Of a DNA stretch of 64,000 nt, positions 37,473 to 45,673 are shown one piece after another. The DNA is from Streptomyces sp. NRRL WC-3605 (GTDB lineage Bacteria > Actinomycetota > Actinomycetes > Streptomycetales > Streptomycetaceae): NCBI RefSeq assembly GCF_001509795.1, contig NZ_LLZN01000113.1, forward strand, positions 158,697 through 222,696. Reading direction: 5' to 3'. The stretch's first letter is position 1; each line of letters opens with the position of its first letter. A model generated the notes under the pieces. That model ran no database searches. It saw only the letters and a list, made by a program, of their open reading frames with translations, and was not told the origin of the DNA. The translations under genes and the position numbers were made by a program.

Positions 37473-39401
37473 TCAGTCCACCTCGGCCACGGCCTGCGCG
37501 AACTGCGCCTTGTACAGGCGCGCGTAGGCCCCGTCCGCCGCCAGCAGCTCGGCGTGCGCGCCCTGCTCGACGATCGCGCCGTTCTCCATGACGAGGATGG
37601 TGTCCGCGTCCCGGATCGTCGACAGCCGGTGCGCGATGACGAACGACGTCCGCCCGTGCGCCAGTTTGGCCATCGCCTTCTGGATCAGCACCTCGGTCCG
37701 GGTGTCGACGGACGACGTCGCCTCGTCCAGCACCAGGATGACGGGGTCCGACAGGAACGCCCGCGCGATCGTGATGAGCTGCTTCTCACCCGCGCTGACC
37801 CCCGACCCCTCGTCGTCGATCACCGTGTCGTACCCGTCGGGCAGCGTACGGATGAACCGGTCGGCGTGCGCGGCCCGCGCCGCCTCCTCGATCTCGCCCC
37901 GGGTGACGTCCCGGGCCGCCCCGTACGCGATGTTGTCCGCGATGGTGCCGCCGAACAGCCAGGTGTCCTGCAGCACCATGCCGATCCCGGACCGCAGTTC
38001 GTCCCGGGACATCCGCGCGATGTCGACGCCGTCGAGGGTGATGCGCCCCGACGACACGTCGTAGAACCGCATCAGCAGGTTGACCAGCGTCGTCTTGCCG
38101 GCGCCGGTCGGGCCGACGATGGCGACCGTGTGCCCGGGCTCCACCGTCAGCGACAGGTCCTCGATCAGCGGCTTGTCCGGCTCGTACCGGAACGACACCT
38201 CCTCCAGCGCCACCCGGCCGCGCAGCTCCTCCGGCCGCACCCCCGGCACCGGGTCCGCCGACTGCTCGTCGGCGTCCAGCAGTTCGAAGATCCGCTCGGC
38301 GGACGCCACACCGGACTGCACGAGGTTCGCCATCGACGCGACCTGCGTCAGCGGCATCGAGAACTGCCGCGAGTACTGGATGAACGCCTGCACGTCACCG
38401 ATGGACAGCGCGCCCGACGCGACCCGCAGCCCGCCGACCACGGCGACCAGCACATAGTTGAGGTTCGACACGAACAGCATCAGCGGCTGCATGATCCCGC
38501 TGTTGAACTGCGCCTTGAACCCTGCCTCGTACAGCGCGTCGTTCTGCTCGGCGAACTGCCGCGCGGACTCCTCCTGCCGGCCGAACACCTTGACCAGCGT
38601 GTGCCCGGTGTACATCTCCTCGACGTGCGCGTTCAGCTTGCCCGTCGTCCGCCACTGCTGCACGAAGTGCGGCTGCGAGCGCTTGCCGACCCGGGTGGCC
38701 ACGACGAACGACAGCGGCACCGTCACCAGCGCGACCAGCGCCAGCAGCCACGACACCCAGAACATCACGGCCAGCACGCCGATGATGGTGAGCACCGAGT
38801 TGATCAGCTGCCCCATCGACTGCTGGAGCGTCTGCCCGATGTTGTCGATGTCGTTGGTCGCCCGCGACAGCACCTCACCGCGCTGCCGCTTGTCGAAGTA
38901 CGACAGCGGCAGCCGCGACAGCTTCGTCTGCACGTCCTCACGCATCCGGTACATCGTCCGGTTCACGGCCCGGTTCACCAGCCGTGTCGCCACCGCCATC
39001 AGCAGGCCGGCGACGGCGAACACCGCGAGCGCGACCAGCAGGACGTCCCCCACGGCCGTGAAGTCGATGCCCTGACCCGGCGTGAAGTCGGTGCTGCGCA
39101 GCATGTCGGCGATCCGGCCGTCACCGCGCTCCCGCATCGCCGCGAGGACCTGCTCCTTGGTCATCCCGGGCTCGAACTGCCGCCCGACGATGCCCGCGAA
39201 GACCAGGTCGGTGGCCCGGCCGAGGATCTTCGGCCCGGCGACCGACAGACCCACGCTCACCACGACGCACACCAGCAGCGTCCAGATGGTCAGCCGCTCC
39301 GGCTTGAACCGGGCGACGAGCCTGCGGCCCGACACCTTGAAGTCCAGCGAACGCTGGTCGGGACCGCCGCCGGCCATCATCCGTCCCATGGGCCCGGCCA
39401 T
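37473..39401 (-). CDS. ABC exporter half-transporter, catalytic-ATPase subunit with degenerate signature
   Basis: A protein of 642 residues: an N-terminal six-helix type-I exporter membrane domain (about 30-370; an insertion at ~75-130 forms an extracellular loop) and a C-terminal ATPase. Walker A is VGPTGAGKTT and Walker B ends LVLDEATSSVD with the catalytic Glu present. The ABC signature reads VSAGEKQ instead of LSGGQ. It shares one base (TGATG) with the stop of the upstream half-transporter, so the two form a heterodimer. Substrate unknown: multidrug, lipid or peptide export are all possible. Confidence 0.9.
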   Translation of the reverse strand: MAGPMGRMMAGGGPDQRSLDFKVSGRRLVARFKPERLTIWTLLVCVVVSVGLSVAGPKILGRATDLVFAGIVGRQFEPGMTKEQVLAAMRERGDGRIADMLRSTDFTPGQGIDFTAVGDVLLVALAVFAVAGLLMAVATRLVNRAVNRTMYRMREDVQTKLSRLPLSYFDKRQRGEVLSRATNDIDNIGQTLQQSMGQLINSVLTIIGVLAVMFWVSWLLALVALVTVPLSFVVATRVGKRSQPHFVQQWRTTGKLNAHVEEMYTGHTLVKVFGRQEESARQFAEQNDALYEAGFKAQFNSGIMQPLMLFVSNLNYVLVAVVGGLRVASGALSIGDVQAFIQYSRQFSMPLTQVASMANLVQSGVASAERIFELLDADEQSADPVPGVRPEELRGRVALEEVSFRYEPDKPLIEDLSLTVEPGHTVAIVGPTGAGKTTLVNLLMRFYDVSSGRITLDGVDIARMSRDELRSGIGMVLQDTWLFGGTIADNIAYGAARDVTRGEIEEAARAAHADRFIRTLPDGYDTVIDDEGSGVSAGEKQLITIARAFLSDPVILVLDEATSSVDTRTEVLIQKAMAKLAHGRTSFVIAHRLSTIRDADTILVMENGAIVEQGAHAELLAADGAYARLYKAQFAQAVAEVD

Positions 39402-41134
39402 CAGGCGGCCTCCGCTTCCGTCAGCTGGGAGAGCACGATCTCCCGGTACGTCTCGTTGTCCGCCATCAGCTCGTGGTGCCGGCCGGTGCCGACGACCTGC
39501 CCCTCGTCGAGCACGACGATCCGGTCCGCGTCCCGGATCGTCGCCACCCGCTGGGCCACGATGACGACGGTCGCGTCGGCGGTCTCCCGCGACAGCGCCG
39601 AGCGCAGCGCTGCGTCCGTGGCGTAGTCGAGTGCGGAGAACGAGTCGTCGAACAGGTAGATCTCCGGGCGCTGCACCAGCGTCCGCGCGATCGCCAGCCG
39701 CTGCCGCTGCCCGCCCGAGACGTTCGTGCCGCCCTGGGCGATCGGCGCGTCGAGCCCGCCCTCCAGCCGCTCCACGAACTCCCTGGCCTGCGCCACCTCC
39801 AGCGCCTGCCACAGCTCGTCGTCCGTGGCGTCCGGATTGCCGTAGCGCAGGTTCGTGGCGACCGTGCCCGCGAACAGGTACGGCTTCTGCGGGACCAGGC
39901 CGACCGTCCGGGCGAGCAGCTTCGGGTCGATGCCGCTCACGTCCTCGCCGTCGACCAGGACCTGGCCGTCCGTGGCGTCGAACAGGCGGGGGACGAGCCC
40001 CAGCAGGGTCGACTTCCCGCTGCCGGTCGAGCCGATCACCGCGGTCACCTCACCGGGCCGGGCCACCAGGTCGATCGACTTCAGCACCGGCTCCTCGGCA
40101 CCGGGGTAGCGGAAGCCCGCGCCCCGGATCTCCAGGTGCCCGTGCCGGCGCAGCTCGGTCACCGGCGCCTTCGGCGGGATCACGCTGGAGGAGGTGTCCA
40201 GGACCTCCTGGATGCGCTCGGCGCACACCTCGGCGCGCGGCACCATCATGAACATGAAGGTGGCCATCATCACGGACATCACGATCTGCATCAGATAGGC
40301 GAGGAACGCCGTCAGATCGCCGATCTGCATCCCGCCGCTGTCGATCCGGTGGGCGCCGAACCAGACGACCGCGATGGACGACAGGTTCACCACCGTCATG
40401 ACGATCGGGAACATCAGCGCGAGCAGCCGGCCCGTGCCCAGCGCCATGTCGGTCAGCTCGGTGTTGGCCTTCCGGAACCGCTGCTGCTCGTACTCGTCGC
40501 GGACGAACGCGCGGATCACCCGGTTGCCGGTGATCTGCTCGCGCAGCACCCGGTTCACCGTGTCCAGCCGCACCTGCATGGCCCGGAACAGCGGCCGCAG
40601 CCGGCGCACGATCAGCGTCACGCAGATGCCGAGGACCGGCACCACCGCGACCAGCACCCCGGACAGCGGCACGTCCAGACCGAGCGCGAGCACGATCCCG
40701 CCGACGCACATGATGGGCGCCGAGACCATCAGCGTGAACGTCATCAGCGCCAGCATCTGCACCTGCTGGACGTCGTTGGTGGTCCGCGTGATCAGCGAGG
40801 GCGCGCCGAACTGGCCCACCTCGCGCGCCGAGAACGACTGCACCCGGTCGAAGACGGCGGCCCGCACGTCCCGCCCCAGCGCCGAGGCGGTGCGGGCGCC
40901 GTAGTACACGGCTCCGACGTTGCACACCACCTGCGCCAGCGAGATGCCGATCATCAGCGCCCCGTAGGACATGATGTAGCCGGTGTCGCCGTTGACGACG
41001 CCCTTGTCGATGATGTCGGCGTTCAGGGTGGGCAGGTAGAGGGTGGCGCAGGTCTGCAGGAACTGCAGCAGCACCAGCCAGCCGATGGGTTTTCGGTAGG
41101 GCCTGAGATAGGTCCGCAGGAGTCGTATGAGCAC
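39401..41134 (-). CDS. ABC exporter half-transporter, partner subunit with non-canonical Walker B
   Basis: A protein of 577 residues with six membrane helices followed by an ATPase. Walker A is IGSTGSGKST, the signature VSGGQRQ is canonical, but Walker B reads YLFDDSFSALD, with Asp replacing the catalytic Glu. Together with the neighbour's degenerate signature this leaves one active and one degenerate ATP site, as in heterodimeric type-I exporters such as TM287/288 or TmrAB. GTG start with a GAGAGAAG site. First gene of the pair; an FGGY kinase lies upstream on the same strand after a ~190-bp gap. Confidence 0.9.
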   Translation of the reverse strand: MLIRLLRTYLRPYRKPIGWLVLLQFLQTCATLYLPTLNADIIDKGVVNGDTGYIMSYGALMIGISLAQVVCNVGAVYYGARTASALGRDVRAAVFDRVQSFSAREVGQFGAPSLITRTTNDVQQVQMLALMTFTLMVSAPIMCVGGIVLALGLDVPLSGVLVAVVPVLGICVTLIVRRLRPLFRAMQVRLDTVNRVLREQITGNRVIRAFVRDEYEQQRFRKANTELTDMALGTGRLLALMFPIVMTVVNLSSIAVVWFGAHRIDSGGMQIGDLTAFLAYLMQIVMSVMMATFMFMMVPRAEVCAERIQEVLDTSSSVIPPKAPVTELRRHGHLEIRGAGFRYPGAEEPVLKSIDLVARPGEVTAVIGSTGSGKSTLLGLVPRLFDATDGQVLVDGEDVSGIDPKLLARTVGLVPQKPYLFAGTVATNLRYGNPDATDDELWQALEVAQAREFVERLEGGLDAPIAQGGTNVSGGQRQRLAIARTLVQRPEIYLFDDSFSALDYATDAALRSALSRETADATVVIVAQRVATIRDADRIVVLDEGQVVGTGRHHELMADNETYREIVLSQLTEAEAA

Positions 41135-41322
41135 GCTGCTTCTCTCGGAGTGATCGGGTCGGCGACGGGGCGGTGGCTTGGTTGCCCCTGGCCCCTATCG
41201 TCCGACACTCCCGCGGCGTTACCTCAACCGATTAAGCCGTCGGCGGCGCCCCGTACGGCCTTACGGGTGCGCCTTCCTACCGGTCTCTTACCTTCCGGCT
41301 CCCCTCCGGCCCTCCGGGCGCC

Positions 41323-42771
41323 CTACCGGAACGCCCCCGGGTGCGTCTGCTCCCGCACCGACACGAACTGCTGGCGCACCGCCTGGCCCACGGCCAGCTC
41401 GTCGCCGGGCTCCAGCACCTGCCCCGCCGGGCCCTGCCAGAGCGGCGGGGTCCGCGGGTCGAGGGTGCCCTGCGTGGCACCCAGCGCCCACGCCGCCTGC
41501 CGGGCCGCGCCGATCGCCGCGTAGTCGGCGGGCTGCGGGACGACGACCTGCGCCCCGAACAGCGACGGCGCCGCCGCCTGCACGGCCGGCAGCTCGGCGG
41601 CCGCCCCCAGCAGGAAGACCCGGCGCACCTCCACGCCCCGGCCGCGCAGCACGTCCAGCGCGTCCGCGAGCCCGCACAGCATGCCCTCGAACGCCGCCCG
41701 CGCCAGATGCTCCGGCTTCATCGACTCCCGGCGCAGCCCCGACAGCGTGCCCGCGGTGTGCGGCAGGTTCGGCGTCCGCTCACCCTCCAGATAGGGCAGC
41801 AGGACCAGACCGTGGGCGCCCGGCGTCGACTTCATCGCCAGGTCGGACAGGCTCTCCAGGTCGGGCAGCGAGAGGAGTTCGGCGGTGCCGCGCAGCGTAC
41901 GCACCGCGTTGAGCGTGGTGACGACCGGCAGATGCATACCGGTCGCGTCGGCCAGAGAGGTGATGATCCCGGAGCCGTCCATCAGCGCCTCGGGGTGCAC
42001 GGCCATCACGGAGCCGGACGCGCCGAGAGAGACGACCGCGTCGCCCAGCCCGATGCCCAGCCCGAACGCGGCGGCCATGGTCTCGCCGGTCCCCGCGGAG
42101 ATCAGCAGCCCCTCCGGGGTCGTACCGGCCGCCTGGGAGGGGCCGATCACCTCGGGCAGCATGGCCGCGTGGCCCAGCGCCAGCTCCACCAGGTCGGAAC
42201 GGTAGACACCGCCCGCCGCCGACCAGTACCCGGTGCTGGAGGCCCCGCCCCGGTCCGTGGTCCGCCGCACCGGCCGGCCGAGCAGCTGCCACACCAGCCA
42301 GTCGTGCGCCTGCAGCAGGACGGCGGTGCGCGCCGCGTTTTCCGGCTCGGTCTTCGCGAGCCAGCGCAGCTTGGTGACCGGCTGCGCCGCCTGCGGCACG
42401 CACCCCACCGCCTGCGCCCACGCCTCGCGCCCGCCGAGCGCGTCGATCAGATCGGCCGCCGCGACCTGGGCCCGCTTGTCGCCGCCGACCATCGCGGGGC
42501 GCACGGTGCCGCCCGCCGCGTCCACCGGCACCAGGGCGTTCTGCTGCGCGGACACGCCGATGGCCTGCACGCCCTCCAGCAGTCCGCCGCCGGCGGCCTC
42601 ACCGAGGGAGAGCAGCCACGCCTGCGGGTCGACGTCGGAGGGGCGCCCGCCGTCCGGCGACTCCACCGGGTGCGGGGCATACCCCTGCCTGAGCACGGCA
42701 CCCGTGTCCGTGTCACAGACGACGATGCGAGTGAAATCGGGCGAACTGTCCAGCCCGGCGACTATCCCCAT
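41323..42771 (-). CDS. FGGY-family carbohydrate kinase (xylulokinase-like)
   Basis: A protein of 482 residues with two actin-like ATPase domains. VAGLDSSPDFTRIVVCD is the N-terminal phosphate-1 loop; IGVSAQQNALVPVD and HDWLVWQLLGRPVRRTTDRGGASSTGYW carry the substrate region. The C-terminal half has VSLGASGSVMAVHPEAL (adenosine side) and LLPYLEGERTPNLPHTAGTL. Phosphorylates a free pentulose or related polyol; xylulose is most likely but not certain. No isomerase gene is adjacent, so it is probably a single-gene unit. Confidence 0.87.
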   Translation of the reverse strand: MGIVAGLDSSPDFTRIVVCDTDTGAVLRQGYAPHPVESPDGGRPSDVDPQAWLLSLGEAAGGGLLEGVQAIGVSAQQNALVPVDAAGGTVRPAMVGGDKRAQVAAADLIDALGGREAWAQAVGCVPQAAQPVTKLRWLAKTEPENAARTAVLLQAHDWLVWQLLGRPVRRTTDRGGASSTGYWSAAGGVYRSDLVELALGHAAMLPEVIGPSQAAGTTPEGLLISAGTGETMAAAFGLGIGLGDAVVSLGASGSVMAVHPEALMDGSGIITSLADATGMHLPVVTTLNAVRTLRGTAELLSLPDLESLSDLAMKSTPGAHGLVLLPYLEGERTPNLPHTAGTLSGLRRESMKPEHLARAAFEGMLCGLADALDVLRGRGVEVRRVFLLGAAAELPAVQAAAPSLFGAQVVVPQPADYAAIGAARQAAWALGATQGTLDPRTPPLWQGPAGQVLEPGDELAVGQAVRQQFVSVREQTHPGAFR

Positions 42772-42818
42772 GGCCCAGATTGTGCCGCAGTATCGCGCCC
42801 GCCCGGGCCGGGGGCCGC

Positions 42819-43127
42819 TCAGGTGTTGCTGGTACCCCAGTCGTCCTCGGCGCCTCCGTTGTGCGCGCTGCGTTCGCGGAGGTTGCGGACGCGATCGGCG
42901 ACGGAGGCGGGAACGCGGTCCCCGACCTTGTCGCTGACCGTGTGGTACGCCTTGCCCGCGAAGACGCGGCCCTGCTGGGCGGCCGTCTCAACGGTGTTGC
43001 GCACCGCGGGGTTGTGGGAGATCTCCCGGGCCGTCTTCTTCAACTGCTCGTAGCGCTCGCGTCCGGCGCGAGTGCCGAGCACGTAACCGACGGCGAGTCC
43101 GACGACGAACGTGAGCCGGTAGCGCAT
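42819..43127 (-). CDS. YtxH-like small membrane-associated protein
   Basis: A protein of 102 residues. One N-terminal membrane segment (FVVGLAVGYVLGTRAGRERY), whose G-Y-x-x-G-T-R-A-G-R pattern is common in actinobacterial YtxH-like proteins, followed by an amphipathic, charged helical tail (KKTAREISHNPAVRNTVETA). Function unknown; such proteins are often stress-linked. ATG at 43127 chosen behind an AAAGGGTGG site; a GTG three codons upstream is possible. Confidence 0.78.
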   Translation of the reverse strand: MRYRLTFVVGLAVGYVLGTRAGRERYEQLKKTAREISHNPAVRNTVETAAQQGRVFAGKAYHTVSDKVGDRVPASVADRVRNLRERSAHNGGAEDDWGTSNT

Positions 43128-43287
43128 GGCGGCCACCCTTTCCTTGCCTAGGTCCCTGATGCGGCGTCGGCGCCCCGGGGGGAACCGATTGGCGGAGCAC
43201 CCCCCTGCTTGCGCTAATGTATGTGTCGCAGCGAGCGCACGCCCCCTGGCGAATACCCAGGTAGGTGCGTTCGATGCAACGAGGCAT

Positions 43288-43360
43288 TCCTCCGTAGCTC
43301 AATTGGCAGAGCAGCCGGCTGTTAACCGGCAGGTTACTGGTTCGAGTCCAGTCGGGGGAG
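43288..43360 (+). tRNA. tRNA-Asn (GUU), copy 1
   Basis: 73 nt, complete cloverleaf. Acceptor TCCTCCG / CGGGGGA with one G-U pair, D-arm AGCTCAATTGGCAGAGC, anticodon GTT at 43321-43323, T-arm CTGGTTCGAGTCCAG, discriminator G. CCA is not encoded. Confidence 0.97.
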
Positions 43361-43365
43361 CTCGG

Positions 43366-43438
43366 TCCTCCGTAGCTCAATTGGCAGAGCAGCCGGCTGT
43401 TAACCGGCAGGTTACTGGTTCGAGTCCAGTCGGGGGAG
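43366..43438 (+). tRNA. tRNA-Asn (GUU), copy 2
   Basis: Identical to copy 1 over all 73 nt and only 5 nt downstream. Anticodon at 43399-43401. No encoded CCA. Followed by a classical terminator, so the two copies form one transcription unit. Confidence 0.97.
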
Positions 43439-43450
43439 CATGCTGAACGA

Positions 43451-43473
43451 GGACCCCCGAAGGGGTCCTTTTT
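43451..43473 (+). terminator. Intrinsic terminator after tandem tRNA-Asn genes
   Basis: Stem GGACCCC (43451-43457) / GGGGTCC (43462-43468), loop CGAA, followed by TTTTT. A rare canonical U-tract terminator in this GC-rich window. Confidence 0.92.
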
Positions 43474-43618
43474 CATGCCTTCCCACGTGCGGCGGGAACC
43501 GTGCAGGTCGGAGCGGTGTCCTTCAGGGCATGCGAAGTCGACCATACGAAGCAGGAGATCGTATGAGCGGCTATGCTGCGGCAGACGGCGCGCACACATG
43601 TACGCGACACGCCGCTAT

Positions 43619-43695
43619 GGGGCGGTAGCTCAGCCGGTTAGAGCAGCGGACTCATAATCCGTCGGCCGTGGGTTCGAGTCCCACCCGCCCCACCA
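43619..43695 (+). tRNA. tRNA with CAU anticodon (Met elongator or Ile2)
   Basis: Acceptor GGGGCGG (43619-43625) / CCGCCCC (43685-43691), A73, CCA encoded at 43693-43695. Anticodon CAT at 43653-43655 in ACTCATAAT. D-arm AGCTCAGCCGGTTAGAGC, T-arm GTGGGTTCGAGTCCCAC. It is not the initiator, because position 1-72 is a normal pair and the GGG/CCC anticodon-stem run is absent. Whether the wobble C is lysidinylated (Ile AUA) or not (Met) cannot be settled by eye. Confidence 0.93.
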
Positions 43696-43742
43696 GGCGC
43701 CACCCGTGCAGAAACGATGCGACCAGGCCGTTGCCGGGGGAA

Positions 43743-45482
43743 TCACTCGCAGACGATCTCGTCCCGCGGGTCGTAGTGCGTGCGGAACGGCTCCCGTTTC
43801 ACGACCCGCCCGTCCTGGACGAAGACCCGCTGCACGGTGACGTCGAATCCCTCCAGTGGAGTCTGCGGGACGCACTGGTCGCCGCTCAGGACCTTCCGCT
43901 CCGGCTGCTTGACGTTGTCGCGCGGGCCCTTCACCGAGCCGATCTCGTCGTACTTGCGGGTGCCGAGGAACGACACCGTCACCGAGTGGTCGGTGGACTC
44001 GGCCTGGATGTACAGCGCGTGCCCCGAGTCGTTGGTGAAGCGCAGGTCCAGACTGCCCCAGGCGACCGTGGCCTCCCGGCCCTCCGGGTAGCGCTCGATG
44101 TAGAAGGAGTGGGCGCCGTGCTCGACCGGCTTGACGCCCGCGAACCACAGCGCGTTGTAGACGGTCGTGGCGACGGCCGAGACACCTCCGCCGGGCGCCT
44201 TCCGGAACTCGTCGTCGTAGATCATGATGCCGTCGACGAAGCCGTTCTCCGGGGTGCGTTCGCCGACCCTGCGGTTGAAGCTCCACGTCTCGCCGGGCAT
44301 CACGACGGAGCCGTTGATCAGCTCCACCGCGCGGCCGATGTTGCGGGTGCGGTAGGGCGCCGGCTCGAAGTTCACCGTGAACGACGACATCCGCTCGCGC
44401 AGCCCCAGCCGCTCCACGTTGGCCCGGGTCACCTGAGGCTCGCTCACCCGCGTGGCGATCTCACCGCTGCGGGCGGCGCCCCGTCGCGTCAGCAGCGGCA
44501 GCACGGCCTTGCCCAGCGCCTTGTCGGTGACCACATGGCCCGCGTGCCCGTCCTCGGCGACGCCGACCCGGTCGCCGACCAGGCGCAGCTCGGCATTGGC
44601 GGCCCGGGTGGGCAGGTCGGACAGCGGCCTGGCCACCGCCGGATCGGCGCGCAGCCCCGCCGCGTCCAGCTTCGGCTCGAGCCGGCCCCCGGCGTCCGGG
44701 CGCATCGTCAGGTACCGGCCGAGGACGGGCTGCTCGACGGTGAAGCGGTGCCCGGCGGCGGTGAGGGTGACGGGCGCCGACATCGCCGGGCGGGCGAACT
44801 CGCGCACCGCCCGGTCCAGCTCGCGCTCCGTCACCTTCGGCGCGGCCTCGCGGGCCGGCAGGGCCGTGACGGCCGCTGCGTCGCCGCGCTGGAAGGCGTC
44901 GCGCAGCGGGTCGAGAGCGGCGGCCGTGTCCAGGGCGTGCCCCGGGTGCGGTGCGACGGTGCGGACCTCGCCGTCCTCGAACGTGACGGCGCCCTCGCGG
45001 ACCTTCTGGTCGGCGTCCCGCGCGACCTTCCTCAGCTCGGCCCGGGCCTTGTCCTCGTCGACGCTCACCGAGGGCTCGACCGGGCCGCCCGAGCGGAACA
45101 GGCCGCCGATCACGGTGAACGGGTCGAGGGCGCCGCTGCGGCTCGCCCGGTCGACGGTCCGCTCGTGGTCGAAGGCGAGGCCCAGCCGGCGCGGGTCGAC
45201 GGTGCCCTCGCGCTCCCCGACCGTCACCCGGAGCTTGCGGGCGGCGTCCGGGGCGAGGCCCTCGTCCAGCCTGTGCACGGCCTCGGCGCGGCTCAGCCCG
45301 CCGATGTCCACGCCGCGCACGGTCGTCCCGTCCTCTATGTCCCCGCCGGCCGCGAGGAGGCCCGCGAGATACAGGCCGCCGAAGCCCACGGCCAGGGTGC
45401 CGCCGGCCAGGAGGTAGGGACGGGCGGAGGCCGCGCGGGACGACGGGCCCTTTCGCGGCGATGAGGGGGCGCGCAGGCGCAT
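43743..45482 (-). CDS. VanW-family envelope protein with PG_binding_4 repeats
   Basis: A protein of 579 residues. Basic N-terminus and one membrane helix (about 25-45), then GTTVRGVDIGGLSRAEAVHRL, the usual start of PG_binding_4 domains, of which two are visible (~55-180 and ~200-330). The C-terminal VanW domain (~370-560) shows RTRNIGRAVELINGSVV, PGETWSFNRRVGERTPENGF and SAVATTVYNALWFAGV. VanW proteins accompany glycopeptide resistance genes but most are chromosomal and of unknown function at the cell wall. ATG at 45482 follows GGGAGA; longer frames upstream lack a site. No van genes are nearby. Confidence 0.87.
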   Translation of the reverse strand: MRLRAPSSPRKGPSSRAASARPYLLAGGTLAVGFGGLYLAGLLAAGGDIEDGTTVRGVDIGGLSRAEAVHRLDEGLAPDAARKLRVTVGEREGTVDPRRLGLAFDHERTVDRASRSGALDPFTVIGGLFRSGGPVEPSVSVDEDKARAELRKVARDADQKVREGAVTFEDGEVRTVAPHPGHALDTAAALDPLRDAFQRGDAAAVTALPAREAAPKVTERELDRAVREFARPAMSAPVTLTAAGHRFTVEQPVLGRYLTMRPDAGGRLEPKLDAAGLRADPAVARPLSDLPTRAANAELRLVGDRVGVAEDGHAGHVVTDKALGKAVLPLLTRRGAARSGEIATRVSEPQVTRANVERLGLRERMSSFTVNFEPAPYRTRNIGRAVELINGSVVMPGETWSFNRRVGERTPENGFVDGIMIYDDEFRKAPGGGVSAVATTVYNALWFAGVKPVEHGAHSFYIERYPEGREATVAWGSLDLRFTNDSGHALYIQAESTDHSVTVSFLGTRKYDEIGSVKGPRDNVKQPERKVLSGDQCVPQTPLEGFDVTVQRVFVQDGRVVKREPFRTHYDPRDEIVCE

Positions 45483-45604
45483 GGGTCTCCCGGGCGGACG
45501 AGGCTGGACGGAGCGTCGCAGGTGCGGCGCTGTGCGCGAAGGCAAACACATCCAGCTAGCCATAAGCGGATGAAAACGCCTATGTCGAACACCACGTATG
45601 GGCC

Positions 45605-45670
45605 GGATCACGCCGCCGCCGTAGCGGCCCGGCCCGGGAACACGCCCTCACACCGTCCGTGGCGTGATCC
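45605..45670. terminator. Long-range stem-loop downstream of the DUF475 gene
   Basis: Perfect 10-bp inverted repeat GGATCACGCC (45605-45614) / GGCGTGATCC (45661-45670) enclosing 46 GC-rich bases, starting 3 nt after the DUF475 stop on the minus strand. Likely 3'-end structure; the 46-nt loop contains a further GCCGCC / GGCGGC-type pairing. Confidence 0.5.
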
Positions 45671-45673
45671 GTC

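Noticed and set aside
43143..43287. Promoter for the tRNA-Asn genes (TTGGCG at 43189 and TAATGT at 43215)
   Set aside because: The spacer would be 20 nt; not convincing enough to annotate.
43126..43446. Plus-strand frame with the repeated peptide VAQLAEQPAVNRQV
   Set aside because: It is the translation of the two tRNA-Asn genes.
43288..43695. Integrase attachment site at the tRNA cluster
   Set aside because: No partial tRNA duplicate, integrase or island boundary was seen next to it.
43743..45482. Vancomycin resistance locus because of the VanW-family protein
   Set aside because: No vanHAX, vanRS or related genes nearby; VanW domains are common in chromosomal envelope proteins.
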